64,000 nucleotides of DNA from an uncultured Bacteroidales bacterium (GCA_903926565.1 CAIYJU010000026.1:1-64000); one strand, 5' to 3'; positions 18,473 through 29,061 are shown, counted from the first letter of the stretch. Numbers and translations: made by a program. Notes: generated from the sequence alone by a model not told the origin.

Positions 18473-20161
18473 ATGAAAACTAAAAATGTGTTATTGGCCC
18501 TTGTGATCCCGGTGTTACTGGGAACAGGCTGTGCCTCCAAACAGGAAAAAATGAAGAAAGACCTGACCGACTTTATCCGCAGGCACGACTCCGTGCTGAT
18601 CCCGTTGTACAAGAAAACAACGCTTGCCTCCTGGGATGCGGCGATATCGGGCAAACCGGAAGATTTTAAAAAGGCCGAGGATCTGAACCTTGAAATCATG
18701 GCGCTCTTTTCCAACAAGGAATCCCTGAAAAAGCTCGAAGAGATCAAGGTATCCGGAATGATCACCGACAGCCTGCTGAACCGCCAGCTGGATGTGCTTT
18801 ACCGGTCGTTCCTCATGGCAAAGGCCGACACCGGCAAGCTGAACGCGATGGTTCGCATGGGCACGGTGATCGAGCAGAAATATGGCAACTTCCGCACTGA
18901 AGTCAAGGGTAAAAAGATGTCTGACAATGATGTGGAAGAGGTGCTCAGCAGTTCAAAGGATGTGAAGTACCAGCAGGAGGTTTGGGAAGCCCAGAAAAAG
19001 ATCGGTACCGTGGTTGCAGAGGATGTGAAAAAGCTTGTAAAGCTGCGCAATGAAGTGGCGAAAGACCTTGGCTTTAAAAACTACCACGAAATGAGCCTGA
19101 CCCTCAGCGACCAGGACCCGAAAGAGGTAAGCACCCTGTTTGATGAGCTCGACAGCCTTACCCGAAAGGCATTTACCCAGGTGAAAGGGGATATTGACAC
19201 CTATTTTGTAAAGCATTACAACCTGAAAAGTACAGACGAACTGAGGCCGTGGAACTACCAGAACCGGTTTTTCCAGGAAGCCCCGAAGATTTACGATGTG
19301 GATCTCGACAAATATTACAAGGATAAGAATCTTGAGACACTTACCTCCGATTATTTCGCAGGAATAGGTCTTCCCATCGACGACATGCTCAAAAACAGCG
19401 ACCTGTATGAAAAACCCGGAAAGAACCAGCACGCTTTCTGCACCGATATCGACAATGCCGGCGACGTGCGGGTGCTTTGCAACGTAAAACCGAACCAGTA
19501 CTGGATGAACACCATGCTCCATGAATACGGTCATGCCGTATATGATAAAAACATCGACACCTCCCTGCCGTTCATCCTCCGTGATCCTGCCCATACATTT
19601 ACAACAGAGGCGATTGCGATGATCTTTGGCCGGTTCTCATCCAATCCGCAGTGGATAAAGGACATGGCAGGCATCAGCGAAGAGGAGAAGATGAAGATCG
19701 CCGAAACGTGTTTCAAAACCCTCCGCCTCGAGCAGCTGGTCTTCAGCCGCTGGGCGCAGGTGATGTACCGGTTTGAAAAGGAGATGTACAAAAATCCTGA
19801 CCAGGATCTCAACAAGTTGTGGTGGGACCTGGTGGAAAAGTACCAGATGATGAAACGCCCCGAGGGCCGCAACGAACCCGACTGGGCAACAAAAATCCAC
19901 ATTGCCACTTACCCCTGCTATTACCACAACTACCTGCTCGGCGAACTGCTTGCTTCACAACTTTATTACTATATCGTAGGCAACGTGTTGAAATCTGATG
20001 ATTATAAATTCCAGAGTTTTGCAGGAAAGAAGGAGGTTGGCGACTACCTGAAGGCGAAGATCTTCATGCCCGGAAGCCGCTGGTACTGGAACGAGATGAT
20101 TGAAAAAGCGACCGGTGAAAAACTGACTGCTAAGTATTATGCAAAGCAGTTTGTCAATTAA
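18473..20161 (+). CDS. M2/M3-like zinc metallopeptidase lipoprotein
   Basis: Lipobox GTGCAS; HEYGHAVYDKN zinc motif with downstream TTEAIAMIFGR glutamate region. Confidence 0.85.
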   Translation: MKTKNVLLALVIPVLLGTGCASKQEKMKKDLTDFIRRHDSVLIPLYKKTTLASWDAAISGKPEDFKKAEDLNLEIMALFSNKESLKKLEEIKVSGMITDSLLNRQLDVLYRSFLMAKADTGKLNAMVRMGTVIEQKYGNFRTEVKGKKMSDNDVEEVLSSSKDVKYQQEVWEAQKKIGTVVAEDVKKLVKLRNEVAKDLGFKNYHEMSLTLSDQDPKEVSTLFDELDSLTRKAFTQVKGDIDTYFVKHYNLKSTDELRPWNYQNRFFQEAPKIYDVDLDKYYKDKNLETLTSDYFAGIGLPIDDMLKNSDLYEKPGKNQHAFCTDIDNAGDVRVLCNVKPNQYWMNTMLHEYGHAVYDKNIDTSLPFILRDPAHTFTTEAIAMIFGRFSSNPQWIKDMAGISEEEKMKIAETCFKTLRLEQLVFSRWAQVMYRFEKEMYKNPDQDLNKLWWDLVEKYQMMKRPEGRNEPDWATKIHIATYPCYYHNYLLGELLASQLYYYIVGNVLKSDDYKFQSFAGKKEVGDYLKAKIFMPGSRWYWNEMIEKATGEKLTAKYYAKQFVN

Positions 20162-20244
20162 CGTCTGAATTCGATTTGTTGTATAAACTTGGTATCGCAA
20201 ACTGCGATATCAAGTTTTCATGATATCATGTATTATTAATCATT

Positions 20245-20325
20245 CCCGGCTCCGTAGGAGCCAAATATTGGTAGCCCGCATGCACCCACGGCCCCGGCGC
20301 TCCGTAGGTGCGCAATTCATTTTAT
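20245..20325. repeat. GGCTCCGTAGGAGCC-type intergenic palindromic repeat
   Basis: GGCTCCGTAGGAGCC perfect palindrome-like core plus related GGCGCTCCGTAGGTGCGC downstream. Confidence 0.6.
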
Positions 20326-20391
20326 ATTTGATTTATTGATTGAGAAGCACAATTGTACCAGTTCATTTATATAAACCTCATTCGGTAAGTC

Positions 20392-20562
20392 AATGACCCT
20401 TCCCCGACCCTCCCCTTGAAGGGGAGGGGGAACCCTGTGCCAGCCAGAAGAGATGTTCTCATTGTGAAACTGCTAGGATCATCCATGTGTGAATGAAATC
20501 GTTTGAAATCCTCGACAAACGTACTCCCTCCCCTTCAAGGGGAGGGCTGGGGAAGGGTCATT
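20392..20562. repeat. Long inverted repeat, about 39 bp arms, each arm itself palindromic
   Basis: Left AATGACCCTTCCCCGACCCTCCCCTTGAAGGGGAGGGGG (20392-20430); right arm 20524-20562 reverse complements to AATGACCCTTCCCCAGCCCTCCCCTTGAAGGGGAGGGAG. Confidence 0.85.
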
Positions 20563-20612
20563 TAGATTCAAAGGTCCATCAAATATTATCGATTGGTATG
20601 ATTCCGCTTCAA

Positions 20613-21134
20613 TCAATTTGATTTTCCTGGAAATAATATCGCTCCTGCGAAATCCCGGGCCTCAGCCAATTCAGCGTAATTGGGATGCCCGATGGTGTGC
20701 GGCCGCATTGCAGCGAATTCCATCAGCATCGGGATATTGCTGTCCATGAGTTCATTGGCTGTCTTTTCGGAGAGTTCGCCCTGGCAGTGAAAAAGTCCGG
20801 AAAGTTCACTTTTTGAACAAAAAGAGCGGCACCTGTCAAGTTCCTTTGCCAGCATCTCCTGTTGTTGCGGATCATCACTATCAGATGGCATGGCATGGGT
20901 CAGAAAGAGGGCAATCTTTCTGCCGGCCGCATGTGCAGCAAGGAATTTCCTGGTAGGCGGAGGAGGACCAAACTGCATCACCGGAAAACCAATGAACACC
21001 AGGTCATATCCGTCGAGGCTTTCGACCTCCTCCATGGTTTTCATTGATTTTTCTTCGGGCAGCGTGTCAAAAATTGCTTCCGCCACCTTTTTCGTGTTGC
21101 CGGTCTGCGACCAGTAAACTACCAGGATTCTCAT
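20613..21134 (-). CDS. Flavodoxin-like protein
   Basis: MRILVVYWSQTGNTKKVAEAI FMN-binding loop; GYDLVFIGFPV. Confidence 0.88.
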   Translation of the reverse strand: MRILVVYWSQTGNTKKVAEAIFDTLPEEKSMKTMEEVESLDGYDLVFIGFPVMQFGPPPPTRKFLAAHAAGRKIALFLTHAMPSDSDDPQQQEMLAKELDRCRSFCSKSELSGLFHCQGELSEKTANELMDSNIPMLMEFAAMRPHTIGHPNYAELAEARDFAGAILFPGKSN

Positions 21135-21289
21135 TTCGTCATTTTTTCTCCGGCAAATTTACATAATCACAACTCCAACAAAGAAATTATTAGCACCAAC
21201 ACCCGTTTTCGAATGATATTTTTTTCACGGTTAAGACCCTGTTGTCATCAACTATGTCGACCTTTGCACTGCATTTTTATCCATATCTT

Positions 21290-21751
21290 ATGACAAAATC
21301 AGAAAAAGCAATAGCACTATTCTCACAGGGATTCAACTGCTCCCAGGCTGTTCTGACATCTTTCAGCGAGGAGTTTGGGCTGTCGGATGATCATTGCCTG
21401 AAGATTGCCTGCGCTTTTGGCGGGGGAATGGGAAAACGGCAACTCACATGCGGCGCCATCAACGGCGCGCTCATGGTGCTGGGGTTAAAATACGGAAGAG
21501 CAAAAAACGATGACATCAGCAAAAAGCTCACTACCAATAAGAAAACAACCGAATTCTTCGAGGAGTTTAAAAAACACAATGGCGCTGTCAACTGCAAGGA
21601 GCTATTGCAGGGCCTCGACATTAACAATCCTGAAGATTTAAAGAAGATCGAGGAACTCAACCTGTTCAGGACAACCTGCTACAATTGTGTAAGGGATGCC
21701 GTTGAAATCGTTGAAAAGATCATCAGCACAAATCCGGAAAATGCCGATTGA
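21290..21751 (+). CDS. C_GCAxxG_C_C family redox protein
   Basis: GFNCSQAVL...AFGGGMGKRQLTCGAINGALMVLG...CKELL...C..CVRDAVEIVE; start at 21290 preferred over 21242. Confidence 0.9.
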   Translation: MTKSEKAIALFSQGFNCSQAVLTSFSEEFGLSDDHCLKIACAFGGGMGKRQLTCGAINGALMVLGLKYGRAKNDDISKKLTTNKKTTEFFEEFKKHNGAVNCKELLQGLDINNPEDLKKIEELNLFRTTCYNCVRDAVEIVEKIISTNPENAD

Positions 21752-21834
21752 TCCGGTTATTGTTGACTGAAGTCAACTGCCCGCCGGTGAATTTCGGCTG
21801 AATAACTTACCGCCACTTTTGCCGAAATTCAATA

Positions 21835-23250
21835 CTATTCAACACGGTATATGATATAATCGGAATCCTGATAAGCCACCGGGTAAGGCAGAACCGGGAT
21901 GGCCTCACGCCTGTTTATAAATACAAAGCGGCAACCTTCCCGCTGAATCTTCTTCAGAAAACCAGGGTTGGCAAATTCCTCCGCCGAGACGCTCCAGCCG
22001 TGACGATGGGCATAGTACATTTCCTTCGGATTCAGTCCTCCGGTAATGGCAATTAAATCATTCTTCCCGCATACTTTATCTGCCATGTTTTCAAGGTTTA
22101 GCAAATAACACTCTGACTTTTTAAGCCTGAAATCATTGACCTGGTTTGCCATACTTTCGATCATGATAAATATCAGGAAAACCCGGGCTAAACGGGTCCA
22201 TTTAAACGAAGCCAGCCCGTATCCTGCAACCAGGGCCATGACAGGTACAAAAGGGATAACATAGTAATCATGGGTTGCAAAAACATACCCGGATTTAATC
22301 ATAAAATAAAACAGAAGCGGTAATGGCACCAGGAGGATATAAACCATCAGCTTGTTTTTCAGCTTTATCATGTAATAAATTCCCGTGATGAAGAAAAAGA
22401 GAGCAACATAAGAATGCAGGCTGACAAAGGTGAATTTATCGATGGTCCACCCCCACCTCTCTGCCAGGTCATTGATACCCTGTAAAAAACCTCTTGGAAA
22501 ATAGAGTTGGTTCTGGTATTTCTGCAACAGGTATGGTTCCCAGATAAAATACCATGATATAATGACCAGGCCGGCTGCGGCGAATGCGGCCAGCATGGCG
22601 ACCCTGTTCCGCAACGGTGTCTGCTTGTCAAAAAGTGCAATCATGCCGATGGAAAGGATAATGGTGGCAGGGATTTTACTCAATCCTCCCAGGCTTGCAA
22701 ACAGGAAGAAAAGCACTAACCGGTGCCAATTGAATGTTGAAATATATTGGGCAAGAAACAACAATCCGATCAACACCAGGGATACGCTGAAAGTGTCGGG
22801 CATGATCTTTCGGGAAAACATGAACCACATGGAGCTCAAAAGGATAATTCCTGAAAACAAAGCAACCCGGTTGCTGAAATATCGCTTTACGATCAGAAAA
22901 AACGCATAAATACCAAAGGACGAGAAGATCAGGTTAATCAGCCGGCCATACCAGTGCTGATATCCAAACAATTTTGCAGCAATAAATACCAGGTAATTAA
23001 AGATCGGGAACTCACAGGCTACAATACCCGTTTTTGACCCCGCAAGGTCAGTTCTCGGGTAAAAAATATCCGGATCCTCCTCCAGGAAATTCCGGGCAAC
23101 CATGCAGGTAAAGGTCTGCCGCCAGGAATGCGAGGTTTCTATTGGCGGCAACGTGATGCCATAGAGCCTTAAGATAAAGAACAGGGAGACCCAGAAACGA
23201 AAGTCACCGGCAAGGTTTTGTAATCCGGGCAAATGTATTTTTTTAAACAT
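21835..23250 (-). CDS. ArnT/PMT-like membrane glycosyltransferase
   Basis: Multiple TMs, early RxYGITLPPIETSHSWRQT, D/E-containing first loop and GT39/83-like topology. Confidence 0.75.
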   Translation of the reverse strand: MFKKIHLPGLQNLAGDFRFWVSLFFILRLYGITLPPIETSHSWRQTFTCMVARNFLEEDPDIFYPRTDLAGSKTGIVACEFPIFNYLVFIAAKLFGYQHWYGRLINLIFSSFGIYAFFLIVKRYFSNRVALFSGIILLSSMWFMFSRKIMPDTFSVSLVLIGLLFLAQYISTFNWHRLVLFFLFASLGGLSKIPATIILSIGMIALFDKQTPLRNRVAMLAAFAAAGLVIISWYFIWEPYLLQKYQNQLYFPRGFLQGINDLAERWGWTIDKFTFVSLHSYVALFFFITGIYYMIKLKNKLMVYILLVPLPLLFYFMIKSGYVFATHDYYVIPFVPVMALVAGYGLASFKWTRLARVFLIFIMIESMANQVNDFRLKKSECYLLNLENMADKVCGKNDLIAITGGLNPKEMYYAHRHGWSVSAEEFANPGFLKKIQREGCRFVFINRREAIPVLPYPVAYQDSDYIIYRVE

Positions 23251-23371
23251 TACTTACCTGTTCCTGGCAACATCCCATATCAGATTCTAATATAATGTAC
23301 GCTTGCAAAATTGAGAAAAATTTTATCTTTACACACATAAACATAAACCTCTCTTCGAAAATGTTCAAAAG

Positions 23372-24130
23372 ATGAATAAAATCATAAGTTTGCTGATCGC
23401 CCTTCTTTTAGTTGCACCATTGCTGCTGACAGCCCAAAAAAAAGACTCTGTAAGGCCCATCCCACAGCCCATCCACAAAAATATCATCAAGTGGAACCCT
23501 ACCCCGATGATGCTATGGAGCAATAAAAACCTGACCCTGAGTTATGAGCGGATTCTGAATAAAAAGCAGTCCATCGCCCTCACGATCGGTTATCTTGAGT
23601 TTCCAAGCCTTACAAAGGATACGATTGCCAAAGTTTTCACGATCACCAGCAGGGAAAAACGCGGGATCAACCTCGCACTAGAGTACCGCTTCTACCTGAT
23701 GAAGCGTAATTTAAGACCCATCCCTGATGGATTGTACCTCGCTCCATACCTGAGTTTCTATGGTTACAAGTTTAAGAACGACATGGACCTTGCAGGAAGT
23801 CTCGACAGTGCCTTCACCGTTAAAGCAAATTTTTACGTATTCAATGGTGGTCTCGAGTTAGGTTACCAGTTTGTTTTCTGGAAACGGCTTACCCTTGACC
23901 TCGTCCTGGTCGGGCCATCGGTGAGCTATTATGGCGGGGGACTTGATTTTTCAGGGAATATCGACTTTGAGAAGTTAAAAGAGATAAACCAGGACCTGTA
24001 TGATAAAATCAAGGCCAAATACCCGATGATTGATGAGTACGTTATTAATAAGTCATTTAAGCAGAATGGGAAACTTGACCTGTTCAGCCTGGGGTTCCGG
24101 TACCTTATGCAGATCGGGTTTCACTTTTGA
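23372..24130 (+). CDS. Exported beta-barrel-like hypothetical protein
   Basis: Signal peptide; beta-rich strands (LTLSYERIL, YRFYLMKRN, LYLAPYLSFYGYKF). Confidence 0.6.
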   Translation: MNKIISLLIALLLVAPLLLTAQKKDSVRPIPQPIHKNIIKWNPTPMMLWSNKNLTLSYERILNKKQSIALTIGYLEFPSLTKDTIAKVFTITSREKRGINLALEYRFYLMKRNLRPIPDGLYLAPYLSFYGYKFKNDMDLAGSLDSAFTVKANFYVFNGGLELGYQFVFWKRLTLDLVLVGPSVSYYGGGLDFSGNIDFEKLKEINQDLYDKIKAKYPMIDEYVINKSFKQNGKLDLFSLGFRYLMQIGFHF

Positions 24131-24157
24131 GATGATCACGTAATCAAGGCATTTGAG

Positions 24158-25438
24158 TTACACTGCCTTCACCAGGTAATAATTTTTCTTCCCTTTCTGA
24201 ACCAGGATGTATTTCTCATTTAAAAGTGTCTGGAAATCAACCATGCATGATTCATCCACTTTTGCCTTGTTAACCTGAACACCACCCTCTTTCAGCATCC
24301 TTCTTGCCTCCCCTTTTGAGGAAAATATCCGGGTATGGTCGGCAAGGAACTCAACAATATTCATTGATTTTGCAATTTCATCTTTTGCAATTTCGCTTTG
24401 CGGTACCCCTTCAAAAACTGCAAGGAGGGTCTCTTCCGACAATTTCATGAGCATTTCGGCTGTTCCTTTGCCAAAGAGGATTTCAGACGCTTCGATTGCA
24501 GCCTGTAAATCCTCCGTGGAATGAACGCGGATGGTGATCTCTTCGGCAAGCGCCTTTTGTAAAACCCTCAGATGAGGCGCTTCATCATGCTGTTTCTGAA
24601 GTGATTCAATCTCTTCTTTCGAAAGAAGGGTGAACTTTTTAATATACTCCGATGCATCGGAATCGCTGGCGTTCAGCCAGAACTGATAGAATTTATAAGG
24701 TGATGTTTTTTTCGGATCGAGCCATACGTTTCCCGATTCGGTTTTGCCGAATTTCCCCCCATCGGCTTTGGTAATGAGCGGACAGGTAAGGGCATGCGCT
24801 TCGCCACCCAGTTTCCGGCGTACCAGTTCCGTTCCGGTCATAATGTTCCCCCACTGATCAGAGCCGCCCATCTGCAACTTCACCTGTTTGTGCTCATATA
24901 GCCAGCAATAATCGAAGCCCTGCACCAGCTGGTAGGTAAACTCGGTAAAAGAGAGCCCCGAGCCGGAATCCATCCGCTTTTTGACAGAATCCTTGGCCAT
25001 CATGTAATTTACGGTGATGTGCTTGCCAACTTCGCGCAGGAAACTGAGGAACGAAAAGCTCTTCATCCAGTCGTAGTTGTTGACCATCTCTGCGGAATTT
25101 TCTCCGCAATTGAAATCGAGGAATTTCTCAAGCTGCTTCTGAATACAATCCTGGTTGTACCGCAACACTTTTTCGTCGAGGAGGTTTCGTTCTTCCGATT
25201 TTCCTGACGGATCGCCGATCATGCCGGTTGCGCCGCCTACAAGAGCAAAGGGTTTATGCCCGGCCAACTGCAGGTGTACCAGCATCATGATCGAAGCGAG
25301 GTTACCGATGTGCAATGAATCGCTGGTGGGATCATATCCGATGTAGGCCGAAGTCATCTCTTTGAGCAGCTGCTCCTCCGTTCCCGGGGTAAGGTCATGG
25401 ATCATTCCACGCCAGCGTAATTCTTCAATAAAATTCAT
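24158..25438 (-). CDS. tyrS: Tyrosyl-tRNA synthetase
   Basis: [59 protein letters not shown]-terminal S4 domain. Start at 25438 ([11 protein letters not shown]); the upstream extension overlaps the next gene. Confidence 0.97.
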   Translation of the reverse strand: MNFIEELRWRGMIHDLTPGTEEQLLKEMTSAYIGYDPTSDSLHIGNLASIMMLVHLQLAGHKPFALVGGATGMIGDPSGKSEERNLLDEKVLRYNQDCIQKQLEKFLDFNCGENSAEMVNNYDWMKSFSFLSFLREVGKHITVNYMMAKDSVKKRMDSGSGLSFTEFTYQLVQGFDYCWLYEHKQVKLQMGGSDQWGNIMTGTELVRRKLGGEAHALTCPLITKADGGKFGKTESGNVWLDPKKTSPYKFYQFWLNASDSDASEYIKKFTLLSKEEIESLQKQHDEAPHLRVLQKALAEEITIRVHSTEDLQAAIEASEILFGKGTAEMLMKLSEETLLAVFEGVPQSEIAKDEIAKSMNIVEFLADHTRIFSSKGEARRMLKEGGVQVNKAKVDESCMVDFQTLLNEKYILVQKGKKNYYLVKAV

Positions 25439-25497
25439 GAAAGTATGTTTTTTTGCAAAAGTAGGTAAAAGCAGATAAAAATTTCTCGCGGATTTTT

Positions 25498-26028
25498 TTA
25501 CCTGTGCCTCGAAGCCATGATGACGTAGATGATAATCGGGATAAAAACCCCGCCCAGGGTAATCGGGATGAACCACAGCCCGAGCCCTGAATCCTCTTTT
25601 GCAACAACCCTTACCGTCGCAAAACTGATGTAAAAGAAAAGCCAGATAATAGCGGCCTTGAGGTACCGCACCAGCCTGATGGCAAAGGTGTATTGCTTCA
25701 ATGCATTGGCCGGTGTAATTGTGATCGTGTAGTTGAACTGATGCGGGATCAGGGCGATCAGTGTGAGCATGATGTAGAGGAACGTTCCGATTGCCGGGAG
25801 GGCCAGGATAGATGATTTTTGGGAGTAATCATCCGGCTGTCCCGCACCATTGAAGTGTGAAGGAATGATATCGGGAAGCCCGGGGAATTGATAAATCACA
25901 TATCCTGCCAGGAACATCAGTCCCAAAAGTGCAAGCGCTTCAAGCAACCAGTCGATGGGTGTCATTTCAGGCTTTACCAGCGGGCGGTTAAGTTTCGACG
26001 CTCTTCTCTTTCTTATAAGTGCGATCAT
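25498..26028 (-). CDS. DUF1648-like membrane protein
   Basis: [22 protein letters not shown] motif and TM segments. Confidence 0.8.
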   Translation of the reverse strand: MIALIRKRRASKLNRPLVKPEMTPIDWLLEALALLGLMFLAGYVIYQFPGLPDIIPSHFNGAGQPDDYSQKSSILALPAIGTFLYIMLTLIALIPHQFNYTITITPANALKQYTFAIRLVRYLKAAIIWLFFYISFATVRVVAKEDSGLGLWFIPITLGGVFIPIIIYVIMASRHR

Positions 26029-26057
26029 TGGATTTATTTCTTAGCGTTAAAAACCGG

Positions 26058-26546
26058 CTATTTAGTCATTTTTATACATTTTTCAACTATAACTTTCATT
26101 TCTGAACCTTTTTGGGTTCCAACACAGAACTTTCTCCCGTTTTTTAACTCAATGGCTAATCCGGTCCGGCCACTGGTATTGTATACAGTGCCGTACCTTG
26201 TACCCAAACGGATCCCCCATCCTCCTACAAATCCATAATCCAGGATTTCCGCGCGCTTTATATCTCTCCAGAAAATTCGTTTTTTAACGAACGGGAAAAA
26301 GTGTATTCGTATTTCGTCCTGGTCTATCTCCGTTTTCAACTGCATGAACCAAAACAAAGCGATGAGGGCAAACACACAAAAGGCAAAAATGAACAACGCA
26401 ATATCCGGCATCGGGTTATCACCGAATTTTTCGCCAAGAATTATCTGTTTGTATATTCCGATTATCGGTATAGTGCCGGTTCCAAGTATAATGACCCACA
26501 GCCACCATTGGGTAAATTGTTGTTTCTCCTTAAATTCTATGTTCAT
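26058..26546 (-). CDS. Two-TM PH-domain-like hypothetical protein
   Basis: Two N-terminal TMs followed by DEIRIHFFPFVKKRIFWRDIKRAE. Confidence 0.6.
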   Translation of the reverse strand: MNIEFKEKQQFTQWWLWVIILGTGTIPIIGIYKQIILGEKFGDNPMPDIALFIFAFCVFALIALFWFMQLKTEIDQDEIRIHFFPFVKKRIFWRDIKRAEILDYGFVGGWGIRLGTRYGTVYNTSGRTGLAIELKNGRKFCVGTQKGSEMKVIVEKCIKMTK

Positions 26547-26598
26547 TGGTTTATTAAACGTGCTTAAGTGTTACAGGTAAAATTTGTCGAAGTATAAG

Positions 26599-26772
26599 TT
26601 ATTTCTCCACAACCGGTTTTTGCTTTGGCGTCCGCTGATGCTCCTTCAGTTTTGAATCGATGATCCATTCAAGCTGTCCATTCACCGAACGGAACTCATC
26701 GGCCGCCCATTTTTCAAGCGCTTCATAAATTTCAGGGTTGACCCGGAGCATGAATACTTTCTTACCTGCCAT
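26599..26772 (-). CDS. Small Arc-like RHH protein (57 aa)
   Basis: Reverse-strand read MAGKKVFMLRVNPEIYEALEKWAADEFRSVNGQLEWIIDSKLKEHQRTPKQKPVVEK*; 7 bp downstream of the SPFH gene. Below ORF-track size cutoff. Confidence 0.85.
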   Translation of the reverse strand: MAGKKVFMLRVNPEIYEALEKWAADEFRSVNGQLEWIIDSKLKEHQRTPKQKPVVEK

Positions 26773-26779
26773 AATTTCT

Positions 26780-27649
26780 CTACTGATGCAATGTTCCTGT
26801 ATTTACCACCGGCGTTGTATCTTTATCGGAACACAAAACCACCATCAGGTTGCTTACCATGGATGCCTTTTTATCTTCATCCAGTTCAATGATGTGCTTC
26901 CTGCTCAGGTGGTCAAGCGCGAGTTCAACCATGCTCACGGCACCTTCAACGATCTTTGTGCGTGCAGCAACCACGGCTGTTGCCTGCTGACGGCGCAACA
27001 TGGCACCGGCAATCTCTGAAGCATAAGCCAGGTAGCTTATCCTGGCTTCCAGCACCTCGATACCTGCCATGGTTAGCCGTTCTGAAAGTTCTCTTTCGAG
27101 TGCAAGATGGACTTCCTCTCCACCGGCGCGCAGGGTGATCTCCTTTTGTTCATCATCGAAATTGTCGTATGCATAGTGTCCGGCGAGTTTCCGTGTGGCC
27201 GATTCACTTTGAATATCAACAAAATGGGCAAAATCATCCACTTCAAAGGCAGCTTTGAAGGTGTCCTGCACCCGCCACACCAGCACACACCCGATCATAA
27301 TGGGATTTCCGAGCTTGTCATTCACCTTGATCGGCTCGCGGTTCAGGTTGCGTGCACGAAGCGAGATTTTCTTTTTCACATAAAACGGGTTGACCCAGAA
27401 GAAACCGTTAGATTTGATGGTCCCTTTGTACTCACCGAACAGAACCAGGACGGATGATTCATTGGGGTTGACCACCATCAGGCCGATGACGGTCAGGATG
27501 GCTGCTGCAAAGCAAAGCATTGAAAATATGATGGCCAGGGCATTGGGTTGATAGAACACAATCCCGCAAATTCCAAGGCCAAGCAACACGATAAAAACCA
27601 GGACGGCTTTGTATCCTGATGAGGTTGTGGTAACTTTTTCGCTTTCCAT
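26780..27649 (-). CDS. SPFH/band 7 domain membrane protein
   Basis: VLVLFGEYKGTIKSNGFFWVNPFY, Tandem TMs, AGIEVLEARISYLAYASEIAGAMLRRQQA. Confidence 0.9.
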   Translation of the reverse strand: MESEKVTTTSSGYKAVLVFIVLLGLGICGIVFYQPNALAIIFSMLCFAAAILTVIGLMVVNPNESSVLVLFGEYKGTIKSNGFFWVNPFYVKKKISLRARNLNREPIKVNDKLGNPIMIGCVLVWRVQDTFKAAFEVDDFAHFVDIQSESATRKLAGHYAYDNFDDEQKEITLRAGGEEVHLALERELSERLTMAGIEVLEARISYLAYASEIAGAMLRRQQATAVVAARTKIVEGAVSMVELALDHLSRKHIIELDEDKKASMVSNLMVVLCSDKDTTPVVNTGTLHQ

Positions 27650-27752
27650 TGTTCGTTGTTTTTATAATATCAATGTGATATCAAAATGATTTTGCAATAA
27701 TACTACATTTTTTTACCGAAGTCAAGTTTTTCTGACAAATTTTTATCTTATC

Positions 27753-27846
27753 CTTTGCGGTTCTCTGCGAAAAACTCTGCGGTCCTCTGCGTTTAAAAAA
27801 TCAAACCGCAAAGTGCCGCAAAGAAAACGCAGAGAACCGCAAAGAG
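27753..27846. repeat. About 92 bp imperfect hairpin repeat (CTTTGCGGTTCTCTGCG ... CGCAGAGAACCGCAAAG)
   Basis: The 17 nt outer arms at 27753-27769 and 27828-27844 are exact reverse complements. Confidence 0.9.
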
Positions 27847-27859
27847 TAACTTGTATCTT

Positions 27860-28921
27860 TTACTTCAACATCAGGATGTGATGCAACATATAGTGATCAA
27901 TCAGCCTTGGAACGGGATATTGATGAATTTCGTGCAGTGGAACAAGGAGATACGGCAGTTCCACCGGTTTGTCGAAATGAACATGATAAAACCTGCCATG
28001 CAGTTTCTGATGGGTGAGCTGATGAATATAAGGCCCGGAAACCTGTTGAAATTTCGGTGTCGGGCAGCATAGCAGGTTATTGAAATCATCCTCATTTAAA
28101 GAACTGCCCTTGTTGTCCGAGGAAAATTCCAAAGAAGGGAAGTCATACAGGTTTTTCCATATATCCCTCCCGGTTCTCTTATTCAGGAATATGAATTTAT
28201 CTTTTCCAACCGAGACTGTTACCACAAGATAATGAATATACCTGTGGCGGATGGTGGCTTTTGCATTACGTGCCGGGATTTCCCCCACAGTATTGCTGTT
28301 AAACGCAACACAAATTCCGCTGAATACGCAATCAACACAACCGGGATTTGCTGGTTTACACACCAATGCCCCGAATTCCATCATAGCCTGGTTAAAATCG
28401 CCGGGCTGGTTATGATCAATGTGTTCGAGGGCCAGCGCCTGAATTTTTCCATTTGTTACTGCAAGGTCTATGGATTCACGGATGCCGAATACTCTTGACA
28501 GGAATCTCAGAACATTGCCATCCACCACAGGATAAGGCAGGTTAAAACAAATAGAGCCGATGGCTGCTGCGGTATAATCGCCTATTCCCTTCAATTTCCT
28601 GATATTCGGATAGGTAGCTGGAAATTTTCCGTCATACTCCTGCATAATGATCCTGGCTGTTTCATGCAGATTTCTGGCCCGGGAGTAATATCCAAGTCCC
28701 TGCCACAGCTTTAACACCTCCTCCTCTGTTGCTTCAGCCAGTTCCTTCACCCCGGGCCAGGTGGTGACAAATTTCTCATAATAAGGCGTTCCCTGTTCAA
28801 TGCGTGTTTGCTGCATGATAATTTCTGAAAGCCAGATCAGGTAAGGGTTTTTGGTGTGCCGCCAGGGAAGGTCGCGGCTGTTCTTTTTATACCAGGAAAG
28901 AAGTTGCTCGGAAATTGTCAT
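27860..28921 (-). CDS. mutY: A/G-specific adenine glycosylase
   Basis: LPWRHTKNPYLIWLSEIIMQQTRIEQ, LKGIGDYTAAAIGSICF, VDGNVLRFLSR, CKPANPGCVDCVFSGIC cluster motif. Confidence 0.96.
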   Translation of the reverse strand: MTISEQLLSWYKKNSRDLPWRHTKNPYLIWLSEIIMQQTRIEQGTPYYEKFVTTWPGVKELAEATEEEVLKLWQGLGYYSRARNLHETARIIMQEYDGKFPATYPNIRKLKGIGDYTAAAIGSICFNLPYPVVDGNVLRFLSRVFGIRESIDLAVTNGKIQALALEHIDHNQPGDFNQAMMEFGALVCKPANPGCVDCVFSGICVAFNSNTVGEIPARNAKATIRHRYIHYLVVTVSVGKDKFIFLNKRTGRDIWKNLYDFPSLEFSSDNKGSSLNEDDFNNLLCCPTPKFQQVSGPYIHQLTHQKLHGRFYHVHFDKPVELPYLLVPLHEIHQYPVPRLIDHYMLHHILMLK

Positions 28922-29033
28922 GGATCATGGATATCGGGACAAAGATACTCGATATGTTGCCTGCAAAATGGTAAAATGGTGAACTGGCGCGTGGTGAAAT
29001 GGCTATTTTGATATTATATTTGGTAATAATTCA

Positions 29034-29061
29034 TTGTGTTAAGAAAAAAGGTATATCTTTG
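29034..29061 (+). promoter_or_regulatory. Bacteroidota promoter (-33 TTG / -7 TATCTTTG) for the HU gene
   Basis: TTG at 29034-29036 and TATCTTTG at 29054-29061 with 17 nt spacing. Confidence 0.65.

Noticed and set aside
20392-20562. Calling the inverted repeat an insertion sequence
   Set aside because: The ~93 bp between the arms has no transposase coding capacity.
25439-25576. ORF-track N-terminal extension of tyrS
   Set aside because: It overlaps the DUF1648-like gene; canonical TyrRS start is at 25438.
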